Under the pieces are notes generated by a model that saw only the letters and a list, made by a program, of their open reading frames with translations, was not told the DNA's origin and ran no database searches. Shown here piece by piece: positions 34,178-41,730 of a stretch of DNA of 64,000 bases. The position numbers were made by a program, and so were the translations under genes. Position 1 is the stretch's first letter; the number at the start of each line of letters is the position of its first letter. This stretch comes from JBEKCD01 sp050015055 (GTDB taxonomy: Archaea > Thermoproteota > Bathyarchaeia > Bathyarchaeales > Bathycorpusculaceae): contig JBEKCD010000008.1 in the NCBI GenBank assembly GCA_050015055.1, positions 40,401-104,400 of the forward strand, given 5' to 3'.

Positions 34178-34738
34178 TCATTCGTAAAATATCAGGCTCT
34201 TTTCTTCCAAGTTTGCATGAAGTTTATGCACCGAGTCGTAAACGTCCTGTTCCTTCTTCGCTCCGGTGCAAACAAGGTTCCCGCTTGCGAATATCAGTAT
34301 CACCACCTTAGGCTCGTCCATCCTATATATCAATCCTGGAAACTGCTCCGGCTCATACATGGTTTTTACAAGCCTGCTCACTGCCTGTTCCAAGTCTATC
34401 TTTCCGCCTAAGCTCGCGGAGGCAACAATGTTCTGAATCTTTAACTCGGGCTTGCTGATAATGATTATTCCGCCCTTTCTCAGCTCTTTAACAACTGTCA
34501 TCACTGCTCTGCGTGCTTCCTTCTCAGATTTTGCCCCCGTGCACACCATTTTCCCAGAATTGAAAATCAACGTGGCAGTTTTCGGTCTCTTGAGCCTAAA
34601 CACTAATCCGGGAAACTGTTCTGGACGATACTCAACTCCTGGAAAACCCTTCACAACAGCGTTTAAGTCAACCTTCTGGTTTAATGTAGCAGAAGCAACA
34701 ACGTTCTGAATGTGTATTACAGCTTTAGTCTTCGGCAT
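34178..34738 (-). CDS. tbp: TATA-binding protein (TBP)
   Basis: 186 residues in two imperfect repeats of about 90: IQNVVASATLNQKVDLNAVV ... FPGLVFRLKRPKTATLIFNSGKMVCTGAKS and IQNIVASASLGGKIDLEQAV ... FPGLIYRMDEPKVVILIFASGNLVCTGAKK, the saddle that binds and bends TATA DNA. It recruits TFB and RNA polymerase at archaeal promoters. The last residues (NLEEKSLIFYE) form the usual acidic C-terminus. TATA-like elements (gtatttaag, ctataag) lie 20-55 bases upstream, so the transcript has a very short or no leader. Confidence 0.97.
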   Translation of the reverse strand: MPKTKAVIHIQNVVASATLNQKVDLNAVVKGFPGVEYRPEQFPGLVFRLKRPKTATLIFNSGKMVCTGAKSEKEARRAVMTVVKELRKGGIIIISKPELKIQNIVASASLGGKIDLEQAVSRLVKTMYEPEQFPGLIYRMDEPKVVILIFASGNLVCTGAKKEQDVYDSVHKLHANLEEKSLIFYE

Positions 34739-34813
34739 TAGACACCGCTTCTTATAGTGTGGCCGATGCTTAAATACCCTTTATAAGAACCTCATGCTGC
34801 CAGCGATAGAAGC

Positions 34814-34829
34814 CTCCCGCGCAACCCCC
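34814..34829. repeat. 16-base intergenic motif, copy upstream of TBP
   Basis: ctcccgcgcaaccccc, identical to 36739-36754 and followed in both places within two bases by a T run (tcttttt). This copy lies about 75 bases upstream of the TBP start on the opposite strand. Confidence 0.5.
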
Positions 34830-34945
34830 CATCTTTTTCCAACTCACGCAGACGTAGTTGGTCAAAAGTCTTTTTAAGACTTAAGTGTAATATTATTAGT
34901 AACAAGTATTGCTTCGTGGATATCAGTCTTCGTGGAGATGAGTAT

Positions 34946-35011
34946 ATGCCCTCAATGAAAAAAAAGAATGCTCAAAAGAAGAAAAAACATTCGGACAAAA
35001 TTGGGAAATGA
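34946..35011 (+). CDS. Possible 21-residue lysine-rich peptide
   Basis: ATG with GGAG 8 bases upstream; 11 of 21 residues are Lys. It resembles in composition the 43-residue basic protein at 33194. Very short, so chance cannot be excluded. Confidence 0.25.
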   Translation: MPSMKKKNAQKKKKHSDKIGK

Positions 35012-35201
35012 AGCAAATTTCATGTTTTGTGTCCATGCTGGTCTTTGTCGTTCATCTGCCCGCGCTCATAGGAGAGAACTTGAATTGGAACTCTTTGCAA
35101 TACTGTTTCTTCTGTTTTTTCGATGTCGTTTTCGGTCGTACGCACAAGGTGTGACTGAAAAAGAAACGCCCCGCAACTATTTGAGAGGGAGGGATCCTTT
35201 G

Positions 35202-35276
35202 TGGACGGGCCGGGATTTGAACCCGGGACCTCCACGATGCCAACGTGGCGATCATGCCAGGCTGATCTACCCGCCC
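35202..35276 (-). tRNA. tRNA-Ala (GGC)
   Basis: Acceptor GGGCGGG/CCCGTCC with the G3:U70 pair that identifies alanine tRNA. Anticodon arm CCACG-TTGGCAT-CGTGG with anticodon GGC, T-arm CCGGG-TTCAAAT-CCCGG, discriminator A. CCA not encoded, no intron. Confidence 0.95.
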
Positions 35277-35443
35277 ACAAGTTTCTCTCTAAAGAGAACC
35301 TTGGGTAAGAGAATCCGAGCTTTGTTTTATGTTTTCCGCTTCAGGATAGTCGACAATAGAGCAAAGAGCTTGTTCTGTGATTCTACATATGTTCAGATTG
35401 CGGTTTTTACTGTGGCACTCTCCACCTTGAACTCTGATTAAGG

Positions 35444-35551
35444 TTATTCCTTCTTCTCTTTGATTTCCTCGTGAAGTTTCATGAAGCCACAATTTTGGCA
35501 GTAGAAGGAAATAATTCTATCCCCAGCAACCTCGTCATTCTTGCGCGAGTG
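35444..35551 (-). pseudogene. CxxC-containing segment in frame after an amber stop
   Basis: Directly downstream of the TAG that ends the membrane protein at 35552, the same frame stays open for 35 codons: HSRKNDEVAGDRIISFYCQNCGF, then MKLHEEIKEKKE and TAA. CQNCGF is a zinc-knuckle half. It has no own start near its beginning. Either it is the former C-terminus of the membrane protein, cut off by a TAG mutation, or the TAG is read through. Confidence 0.4.
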
Positions 35552-35800
35552 CTAGGATTTGACTGACTCCTTGGCTAGTCTCCACATGAAGAATCCGAGT
35601 ATGCTCAATAGAAAGGACATGACTGCGAATGTGTCTACTCTAATCCAAGTTGTAAGGTGAGACAGTCCGCTGGAAAGCCAGATGGGATGTGTTAGCTGGA
35701 TTGTTACTCCATAGATCCAGCCGAGAAGCCCGTATACGAAAAGCGCTTCGCCAAGAACTTCCACCAATGCAACGCGCATGTTAGGAAATCTTTTGTCCAT
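35552..35800 (-). CDS. Small membrane protein ending in an amber codon
   Basis: 82 residues with two to three hydrophobic spans (VLGEALFVYGLLGWIYGVTI, FAVMSFLLSILGFFMWRLA). The stop is TAG and the frame continues beyond it with protein-like sequence. ATG 35800 has no strong ribosome binding site. Family not recognised. Confidence 0.6.
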   Translation of the reverse strand: MDKRFPNMRVALVEVLGEALFVYGLLGWIYGVTIQLTHPIWLSSGLSHLTTWIRVDTFAVMSFLLSILGFFMWRLAKESVKS

Positions 35801-36029
35801 GAGTGACGGGTTTTCTGGCGAAATGATTTAAAGCTTTCCTTGGTCGACGTTTGCGTTCGTGGCTTCTCCGTTTTTGCGGTTCTCATGTGCGCTCACAAGA
35901 AAAGGCTGCCTAGCGCGCGATTAGGCAACTGCCAAACCACACAGTGTTCAGCGCTTGCTATGAGCTGTGTTCGTTTGAGTCGTATCGGTTTGGGTCGTCC
36001 TTATTGATGAGGGCGTCCTGCCATTTCGT

Positions 36030-36575
36030 TTATTGTTTCTTCTTGTTCTCTTTCGTCTGAAGGTGAGTGGCAAGTCTTGAGAATGTTATTGGTTGATAGT
36101 GGTCTTTGTAGTTTAGGTCTATCAGAAAACCTTCGATGTCCTTCGTGTTCACGTAGGCTTTCATCCTGAGGCTGGCCGCTTCCTTTACGCCTCTCATGTA
36201 ATTGTCATAGTCTCCGTAGTCTCTGTGGAACGAAATGACGACAAGCTCCTTCCCCAGCCCTATTCCATCCATAACTAGGAGGTATGGGTGACGTCGTTGA
36301 TTGTCTAATTCATGCGCTGCTCCGTGTAAATCCTTGATTTCCGCGGGAGAAATGGGTTTCAGTTTAAACATAATGATAGCCATCAGATTGAAACCCAGCT
36401 TGCAGAAATCAGGAACCATAGTGTATTCTTTGATAACTCCCTCTTTCTGGAGTCTACTGATTAACCTACTGACCGTAGGTTGTGAAATCCCCAGCGCCTT
36501 GGCTAGTTCTCTGTCGCTCCTGCGACTGTTCTTCATGAGCTCTGAAATGAGCCTTAACTCAACGTCTTTCAACAC
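36030..36575 (-). CDS. Lrp/AsnC-family transcriptional regulator
   Basis: 181 residues. The N-terminal HTH is LKDVELRLISELMKNSRRSDRELAKALGISQPTVSRLISRLQKEGVIK. The C-terminal part departs from the usual RAM domain (AIIMFKLKPISPAEIKDLHG) but keeps an alpha-beta plan. Lrp-type proteins respond to amino acids and other small molecules. GTG 36575 has GGAGG 4 bases upstream (7 from the TTG at 36572). The ligand is not predictable. Confidence 0.85.
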   Translation of the reverse strand: MLKDVELRLISELMKNSRRSDRELAKALGISQPTVSRLISRLQKEGVIKEYTMVPDFCKLGFNLMAIIMFKLKPISPAEIKDLHGAAHELDNQRRHPYLLVMDGIGLGKELVVISFHRDYGDYDNYMRGVKEAASLRMKAYVNTKDIEGFLIDLNYKDHYQPITFSRLATHLQTKENKKKQ

Positions 36576-36913
36576 GTTGCCTCCTTCTTCCAGGCATGAG
36601 TTTATTTCGATTGTCCGGACTAAAAAGCTTTGGTACTTTTCATGAGGCGTTCAAAAGAAACGAAGAGTTCCTTCATTTCACTCTTCGGTACGCCCTGAAA
36701 GCGATACTAAGTGTTTTAAACTTCAAAAGTGGAGATATCTCCCGCGCAACCCCCTCTTTTTTCTCTCTATTCAGTGCTATCGAGAGCGCGCTGGCATAAA
36801 AAAGCGAGACGAAAACACTGAGAAATTGGCTGCTCCAAGAAAGGAAATCTGATGTGCCGCTTGGAAGGGCTTTGAGCCTGCACTCGCACGGTTCTTGATG
36901 GCTGGGCGTTCAA
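36576..36913. other. Intergenic region upstream of the Lrp gene
   Basis: No supported gene. It holds the second copy of the 16-base motif (36739-36754) and A/T-rich promoter-like sequence for the minus-strand Lrp gene (ttttaaac read near 36714-36722). Confidence 0.45.
36739..36754. repeat. 16-base intergenic motif, copy upstream of the Lrp gene
   Basis: ctcccgcgcaaccccc followed by tctttttt, identical over 16 bases to 34814-34829. It lies about 165 bases upstream of the Lrp start. Confidence 0.5.
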
Positions 36914-37240
36914 TTATTTTTTGCTTTTCACGTAATCAATCAGATCTTCAGTCTCCGCCCTCTTCTTTTTATGCATAGTTATCAACAGGTTTTTCATGCG
37001 CTCATAAGTGTCTCTGTCGATTGAATTGTTTTCGAGGAGGCGCCGTAAATTAGCCAGCTCATTGTTCATGAGTCCTTGTTCCTTCGCCTTTTCATCAAAG
37101 TATGACTCTACAAGTTTCTTGGTTCTGTTCCTGCCCCTTTCCTCCTTTCTGGCAAAGTAATAAACCAAAGTTGCCAGAACGAAAACCAAAACGCCCAAAG
37201 GAAGAACGAGAAATTCAAAATAAGAAGCATCCATTAGCAT
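36914..37240 (-). CDS. Membrane-anchored coiled-coil protein with SHOCT-like tail
   Basis: 108 residues. One N-terminal span (EFLVLPLGVLVFVLATLVYYF), then a charged helix. The tail ELANLRRLLENNSIDRDTYERMKNLL has the SHOCT pattern (short oligomerisation helix: L-x-L-x-x-G/N-x-I-x-x-x-x-Y/F-x-x-x-K). GGGAGGT precedes ATG 37240 by 4 bases. Function unknown; such modules mediate oligomerisation. Confidence 0.7.
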   Translation of the reverse strand: MLMDASYFEFLVLPLGVLVFVLATLVYYFARKEERGRNRTKKLVESYFDEKAKEQGLMNNELANLRRLLENNSIDRDTYERMKNLLITMHKKKRAETEDLIDYVKSKK

Positions 37241-37380
37241 CTTACCTCCCTCTGGCTTCAGTACTCCTTGCTATTCTATGCTCACTTCTCTGAATTATTA
37301 CATAATTGTTCTGTCAACGACCAGTCAGAACATACTTCTATTAGAAAGAGTCAACCTGTTTTAGAGTTTGTGTATTTCAG

Positions 37381-37773
37381 ATGCTTACTCAGGCTATGAA
37401 TACATCGTCCAATTGCATTTCTCTCTCATACGCGCGCGCCACTTTTGAACAGGGATATTGGAAACATAGAAAAACACTGGCAAGGAAACTCCAGAACGAA
37501 AGGCTACTGCAGATAACCTTTCACACTTTTCGCCATTGGAAAGCAACGATGGAATACCATAAGACCAGAGACATCCTGCACGTCATGCAGCTTCTAGACC
37601 ATCGAAGCATCGCTAGCACCCTAGTCTATACTCAGCTAGTGGAATGGGAAACAAGCGAGTACCATTTAGCCACAGCCAAAACAACGGAAGAGGCAAAGCA
37701 ACTCTTGGAGTCTGGGTTTGAATATGTCTGCACCACTCCAGAATGTATTATGCTGTTTAGGAAGCGAAAGTAG
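37381..37773 (+). pseudogene. Tyrosine recombinase/integrase, C-terminal fragment
   Basis: About 105 codons match the catalytic C-terminus of archaeal integrases: TFHTFRHWKATMEYHKTRDILHVMQLLDHRSIASTLVYTQL holds HxxR, the second His (LLDH) and the nucleophile Tyr, and ESGFEYVC...LFRKRK is the usual tail. The N-terminal two-thirds, including the first catalytic Arg, are missing, and the first about 15 codons are unrelated. It is the scar of an integrated element. No tRNA or direct repeat is seen next to it. Confidence 0.75.
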
Positions 37774-37854
37774 AATGGTTGAAACTAATAACTGAAGATT
37801 GATACCAAGAGTTTTAAGTTTAGACCCTTATTCTCGCATGTAAAGAGGTTGAAT

Positions 37855-38658
37855 GTGGTGGGCGAAATAGTGTTCGTTGGGCTTGGCCTTCACGACGAGA
37901 TGGGAATCAGCTTGCGTGGTTTGGATGAGGTCAAGAGCGCGGATACAGTCTTCGCGGAGCTCTACACGAGTCTGTTGCCGGGTTTTTCTTTGGTAAGGTT
38001 TGAGAAGACTTGCGGCAGGAGAGTTAACATGGTGTCGAGGGCGGATCTCGAAGAGGGAGACGCGCAGGTCATCGTGAAAGCTGCGGAGAATCACAAGGCC
38101 GTGCTACTTGTTCCGGGCGACCCGCTGATAGCCACAACGCATGTTTCGCTGAGAATTGAGGCAGAAAGACGCGGAATAAAGACGCGAATAGTTCATGGGG
38201 CGAGCGTCCTTTCTGCGGCCATCGGACTGTCTGGTCTGCACAATTACAAGTTCGGGAAAAGTGTTACGATACCTTTCCCAGATGAAACTTCCTCCGAAAC
38301 TCCGTACTCGGTGATTTCGCAGAACAAGAAGCTTGGGCTTCACACGCTCTGCTTACTCGACATAAAGGTGGAGAATAGGCGCTTCCTTAACATCCGCGAT
38401 GCTCTCAGCGGGCTTCTTAGAGTGGAGGGGGAACGGAAAAAGATGACAGTCACCGAAGAGACCCTCGTCGTCGGCGTTGCACGGGCGGGCAGCAGCGACC
38501 CAACTGTGAGAGCGGGATTCATAAGGGATATGCTGAGCTATGATTTCGGCGGGCCACCCTACAGCCTGATTTTTCCAGGAGAGCTCCACTTCATGGAGGC
38601 TGAAGCTTTGACCGTGTTGGCAGGAGCACCTGAAGGATTGGGGACAGTTTCGAAATGA
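37855..38658 (+). CDS. dphB: Diphthine synthase
   Basis: 267 residues. A SAM-dependent methyltransferase of the tetrapyrrole-methylase fold: IVFVGLGLHDEMGISLRGLDE, LLVPGDPLIATTHVSLRIEA, VHGASVLSAAIGLSGLHNYKFG. It methylates the diphthamide precursor on elongation factor 2. GTG 37855 lies 6 bases after AGAGG; the TTG at 37849 would abut it. It overlaps the DUF357 gene by four bases. Confidence 0.95.
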   Translation: MVGEIVFVGLGLHDEMGISLRGLDEVKSADTVFAELYTSLLPGFSLVRFEKTCGRRVNMVSRADLEEGDAQVIVKAAENHKAVLLVPGDPLIATTHVSLRIEAERRGIKTRIVHGASVLSAAIGLSGLHNYKFGKSVTIPFPDETSSETPYSVISQNKKLGLHTLCLLDIKVENRRFLNIRDALSGLLRVEGERKKMTVTEETLVVGVARAGSSDPTVRAGFIRDMLSYDFGGPPYSLIFPGELHFMEAEALTVLAGAPEGLGTVSK

Positions 38659-38948
38659 GCCTGAACGAACTGGCCTCAAAGTACATCAGTTCTACAGAGC
38701 ATGTGTTCAAGCATATGGAGGTTGCCGAAACTCCGATAACGCTTGACTTCCCACAAGTCAGCAACGTTGTGGATTTCGCCAAAGCCTACCTAGAGGATGC
38801 GAGACACTACAGGGAAAAGAAGAAATTCAAGGTGAGTCTTACTTCAATCGCCTACTGTGAGGGGCTACTTGACGCCCTGAGACTGTTGGGAGCCGTGAGG
38901 TTCGAGTGGCCGACGATAAAAACGGAAAGAAAACCAAGCGGAAGATAG
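38655..38948 (+). CDS. DUF357 protein
   Basis: 97 residues, all helical. AKAYLEDARHYREKKKFKVSLTSIAYCEGLLDALRLLG is the DUF357 hallmark. In many archaea this domain sits beside or is fused to FAD synthase, as here, where it overlaps ribL by 43 bases. It is coupled to dphB upstream (ATGA). Likely a helper or regulator of the FAD synthase, inferred from context. Confidence 0.85.
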   Translation: MSLNELASKYISSTEHVFKHMEVAETPITLDFPQVSNVVDFAKAYLEDARHYREKKKFKVSLTSIAYCEGLLDALRLLGAVRFEWPTIKTERKPSGR

Positions 38949-39379
38949 TTCTTGCTTCAGGCGTGTTCGACCTGCTGCATCTCGGACACGTGCGCTTCCT
39001 AGAGGAAGCAAAGAAGGCCGGCGGCCCGAACGCCGAGCTAGTGGTCATAATAGGCCGAGACAGCACGGTTGAGAGCAGGAAAGGTGAAAAACCCATTATG
39101 CCCGAGAACCAACGATGCGCCCTCGTCGCCTCGTTGAAGGTTGTTGACGAGGCGATTCTGGGCTACCAGAAGTTCGACGTCGCAAAGGTTGTTGAAAAAA
39201 TCAGTCCTGATGTCGTTGCATTCGGGTACGACCAACTGGGAATGGAGAGAACTGTCAGAGACTACGTGAAGCAGCACGGGTTGAAGATTAAGATCGTGCG
39301 GATTGGAAAGTTCAGCTCAGACGAGTTGGACAGTTCCTCGAAGATCAAACAGAGAATCATTGAAGACTACAGAAGGTGA
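38906..39379 (+). CDS. ribL: Archaeal FAD synthase (nucleotidyltransferase)
   Basis: 157 residues. VLASGVFDLLHLGHVRFLEEAKK carries the HxGH nucleotidyltransferase motif. ELVVIIGRDSTVESRKGEKPIMPENQRCALVASLKVVDEAILG and GKFSSDELDSSSKIKQRI match RibL, which transfers AMP to FMN to make FAD. Together with ribK at 40057 it covers riboflavin to FAD. The GTG start overlaps the DUF357 gene. Confidence 0.92.
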   Translation: MADDKNGKKTKRKIVLASGVFDLLHLGHVRFLEEAKKAGGPNAELVVIIGRDSTVESRKGEKPIMPENQRCALVASLKVVDEAILGYQKFDVAKVVEKISPDVVAFGYDQLGMERTVRDYVKQHGLKIKIVRIGKFSSDELDSSSKIKQRIIEDYRR

Positions 39380-39383
39380 GTGG

Positions 39384-40022
39384 GTGTCCAAAAGCTCCAA
39401 ACTGTACATGCCTACTTACGTGCTCATAGCGGCAAACGTCGCCGTTTACGCATTCACTTCGATACTCAGCAGGAGCTTGACTACGAGCGATGATGTCCTC
39501 AGCGCCTTAGGACAAATCAACGCTAACGTGTGGAATGGTGAGGTCTGGAGGCTCTTCACAGCCATTTTTGTCCATGCGGACATTGTGCACATTTTCGGCA
39601 ACATGTTTTTCCTCTTGATCTTCGGGTTGAGGGCAGAAGACATGTTTGACATCAAAGAATACTTGCTCATCTATTTTCTGAGCGGGTTGTCCGGAGGCCT
39701 CCTAACACTGGGCCTCTGGCCGCCCGAAACCCTTTCCATCGGAGCCTCAGGCGCCATCTTCGGAGTCCTAGGAGCGACCATAATATACGCTAGACGCTCG
39801 ATAGGACAGTCGATAATGGGCGCGTTGATATACGCTTTCTTCTTTTTCATCATCAACCTTGGGACTAACGTAAACTACTTGGCTCACCTCGGGGGCTTAG
39901 CGACAGGGCTGTTGATAGGTTATGCACTGGCGGCTTCCCGCCGATACAAACGGGTCGCGCACGAATATAACTATCCTAATTCGTGGGGCAAGGCTGGCTA
40001 TGCTGTTGAAACCGATGCCTGA
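39384..40022 (+). CDS. Rhomboid-family intramembrane serine protease
   Basis: 212 residues from GTG 39384, which follows AAGGTGAG and lies 4 bases after the ribL stop. Six spans. FVHADIVHIFGNMFFLLIFG (H and N of the rhomboid oxyanion region), GASGAIFGVLGA (catalytic Ser in GxSG) and YLAHLGGLATGLLIGY (catalytic His) are all intact. It cleaves membrane proteins within the bilayer. Longer in-frame extension to 39303 overlaps ribL and is rejected. Confidence 0.92.
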   Translation: MSKSSKLYMPTYVLIAANVAVYAFTSILSRSLTTSDDVLSALGQINANVWNGEVWRLFTAIFVHADIVHIFGNMFFLLIFGLRAEDMFDIKEYLLIYFLSGLSGGLLTLGLWPPETLSIGASGAIFGVLGATIIYARRSIGQSIMGALIYAFFFFIINLGTNVNYLAHLGGLATGLLIGYALAASRRYKRVAHEYNYPNSWGKAGYAVETDA

Positions 40023-40056
40023 AATACGTTGCGTGTACCGATGTGGAACATGAGTC

Positions 40057-40746
40057 TCAGGGGAGTGTCAACACTTCTACTTTCACTTTTTGTCCGTCTT
40101 TCAGCTTGAGGTGCTTCCTTAGGGGAACGGGAGCGATGATCTCCAACACGGATGCGTCGTAGTGGCTTCTCAAGGCCAAGATGAGAGCACCCTTCATTTC
40201 GTTCTCCATTATCACGGGGTAGCATTTCACTGAGCCAAAAGTGCGATCCTCGTCTTTGAAGCCCTCGATTTCCACGCCGGGGTAAGCTTCCAGCTCGTTT
40301 CTGGCTTTGAGGTCGTAGTCGGTGACGAGTTTCAGGTTAAGTGTACCTGGGTACGGATCAAAGCCCAGTTTCTCGATGAACTGTGTTCTGTAGCTTTCCC
40401 TGGATATGTAGTAGGCGCCCTCCCCGAATCCGGTGAAGACCGTGCCCTCAAGGGTTATTGATGGCGGATAGGCAGCTTCCATCAACACGCGAAGGGTTGA
40501 ATAGAGCTTGTTCAGCTCCTTCATTCCCGTACTTGTAATTCCTATGAGACAGCCTTCGGGCGTTATTGTCCTTTCAATCCATCCTTTGCCTTCCAGCTCA
40601 ATCAGATAACGTGATGCCGTCTGTTGAGAAGCGCCCAGCTTTCCAGCCAAGTACTCCGTGGAGATCTTTGCAGTCCTTCGATGCGCTCCCATTTCAGCCA
40701 GCTTCAACAGCGTGAAAAGATGGCGACATGCATACGTTTCAGACAT
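40057..40746 (-). CDS. ribK: CTP-dependent riboflavin kinase with N-terminal winged helix (RbkR type)
   Basis: 229 residues. Residues 1-85 are a winged helix (EYLAGKLGASQQTASRYLIELEGKGWIER). Residues 90-229 are the archaeal CTP-dependent riboflavin kinase (GTVFTGFGEGAYYISRE, LGFDPYPGTLNLKL, VIMENEMKGALILALRSHYD). Such RbkR fusions make FMN and repress riboflavin genes. ATG 40746 is preferred to TTG 40761, as a TATA (tatttaaa, 40790-40797) is about 45 bases upstream. Convergent with the rhomboid/ribL operon. Confidence 0.93.
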   Translation of the reverse strand: MSETYACRHLFTLLKLAEMGAHRRTAKISTEYLAGKLGASQQTASRYLIELEGKGWIERTITPEGCLIGITSTGMKELNKLYSTLRVLMEAAYPPSITLEGTVFTGFGEGAYYISRESYRTQFIEKLGFDPYPGTLNLKLVTDYDLKARNELEAYPGVEIEGFKDEDRTFGSVKCYPVIMENEMKGALILALRSHYDASVLEIIAPVPLRKHLKLKDGQKVKVEVLTLP

Positions 40747-40758
40747 GCAAGACCCAAC

Positions 40759-40797
40759 CAATTCTGACTTGTAAGAGAATTGACCACGTATTTAAAT
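40759..40797 (-). promoter_or_regulatory. ribK promoter with inverted repeat, candidate autoregulatory operator
   Basis: A 7-base perfect inverted repeat CAATTCT-N10-AGAATTG (40759-40782) lies between the TATA box (40790-40797) and the ribK ATG, over the expected transcription start. Since RibK carries a winged helix, it may bind here; this is inferred from position and symmetry. Confidence 0.5.
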
Positions 40798-40959
40798 GCC
40801 TGAACACTCCACAAAGCAGGCGATAGGAGCTACGTCAAGGGCAACAAGCTCCCTGGCGACAAGGTCAAGTCTAAGACAATAGTTTACTTTGACGCAAGGA
40901 AGACAGCCATAATATTGGACAAAGTGGAAAATCCCTCGCCCTGTTGGCTCACGATATAA
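40796..40959 (+). pseudogene. Possible small gene broken by one frameshift
   Basis: ATG 40796 reads MPEHSTKQ; after a shift near 40818 a second frame reads AGDRSYVKGNKLPGDKVKSK and TIVYFDARKTAIILDKVEN, then PSPCWLTI and TAA at 40957. The joined product of about 53 residues has strand-like coding character. It overlaps the ribK TATA region. Family unknown. Confidence 0.35.
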
Positions 40960-40976
40960 ATCGAACAGGGAGCAGT

Positions 40977-41339
40977 TCACAACATTTTCGACATTGAATT
41001 CAGAGTACGGTTACTCACCTTAATGTGATAGTTTCTCCGTCCACTGCTCGTTGTGGTCACGAAGAAATCCTTCTCTTCGTCAAGCTGAGCTCCGTACAAC
41101 ATAGCCAAGATGGTGCGGCAAACATTCACCGTAGTCAGTCGCTCGTCCCTCATTTTTTGCTCAATCTGTTCCTGCAACACTCTTGGGTTAATCGTGTAAA
41201 CCGCTTCCGAACCCTGCCCCTTCGTAGTGTAACGCATTTCCATCTCTTTCATAACGTGCTCAACGATGTCGTAGTAAGGCGACCTACGCTCTTTTATGAG
41301 GTGTATGTAATTTATGAGAGGAACCGGAATATCGCCCAT
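40977..41339 (-). CDS. Hypothetical protein, 120 residues
   Basis: Strong GGAGGAGGAG 3-6 bases before ATG 41339. Mixed alpha-beta sequence: VPLINYIHLIKERRSPYYDIVEHVMKEMEMRYT, LTTVNVCRTILAMLYGAQL, EEKDFFVTTTSSGRRNYHIK. It could be a winged-helix variant but no signature is clear. Family not recognised. Confidence 0.65.
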   Translation of the reverse strand: MGDIPVPLINYIHLIKERRSPYYDIVEHVMKEMEMRYTTKGQGSEAVYTINPRVLQEQIEQKMRDERLTTVNVCRTILAMLYGAQLDEEKDFFVTTTSSGRRNYHIKVSNRTLNSMSKML

Positions 41340-41730
41340 CTTCTCCTCCTCCTTAACTAAAGGCTGTCAGACCCTTAAAAAGCTTAAGGAACACTTGTCC
41401 ACTCTTCTTCGACATTTCCGACAATTTGTCAGAGAAAACCTTAACAGACAAAGCCGTGTCCTGTTTCATACTTCTTAAGAACCTATAGTTCCAGCATGAA
41501 TAGCCTGAGTCCTCACTTCTACAGGCATTTGAGAATCATCGCGAAAGTTGGACAGTGGAAAGCTCGGAACTGGTCTAAGACACTGAGGTAGAATCTGTCG
41601 CGCGCCACGCTAATGATGATTTTATGCTGCGGTGCGATAAAAACGATGGAGAATCTAAACATGTTTAAACAGTCCATACAGAATTCTTATTTGAAGCCAT
41701 TTCATTAAACTTGAAGCCTAGGCGTCGAAA
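41340..41730. other. Divergent intergenic region upstream of the CoA cluster
   Basis: It contains a minus-strand promoter candidate (ctttttaagg read near 41374-41384) for the 120-residue protein and a plus-strand candidate (catgtttaaac, 41660-41670) about 60-70 bases before the pantoate kinase ATG. A 31-codon frame at 41496-41591 has no ribosome binding site. Nothing else is supported. Confidence 0.4.

Larger units (their letters stand above)
34739..35201. other. Intergenic region between TBP and tRNA-Ala
   Basis: It contains the TBP promoter (34755-34780), a 16-base motif shared with 36739-36754, and a possible 21-codon Lys-rich peptide at 34946-35011 with GGAG 8 bases upstream (MPSMKKKNAQKKKKHSDKIGK). 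Nothing larger is supported. Confidence 0.4.

Noticed and set aside
33943..34411. Plus-strand frames opposite TBP
   Set aside because: Antisense shadows of TBP.
41496..41591. 31-codon frame (MNSLSPHFYRHL...)
   Set aside because: No ribosome binding site, no paralogue in the window, too short to support.
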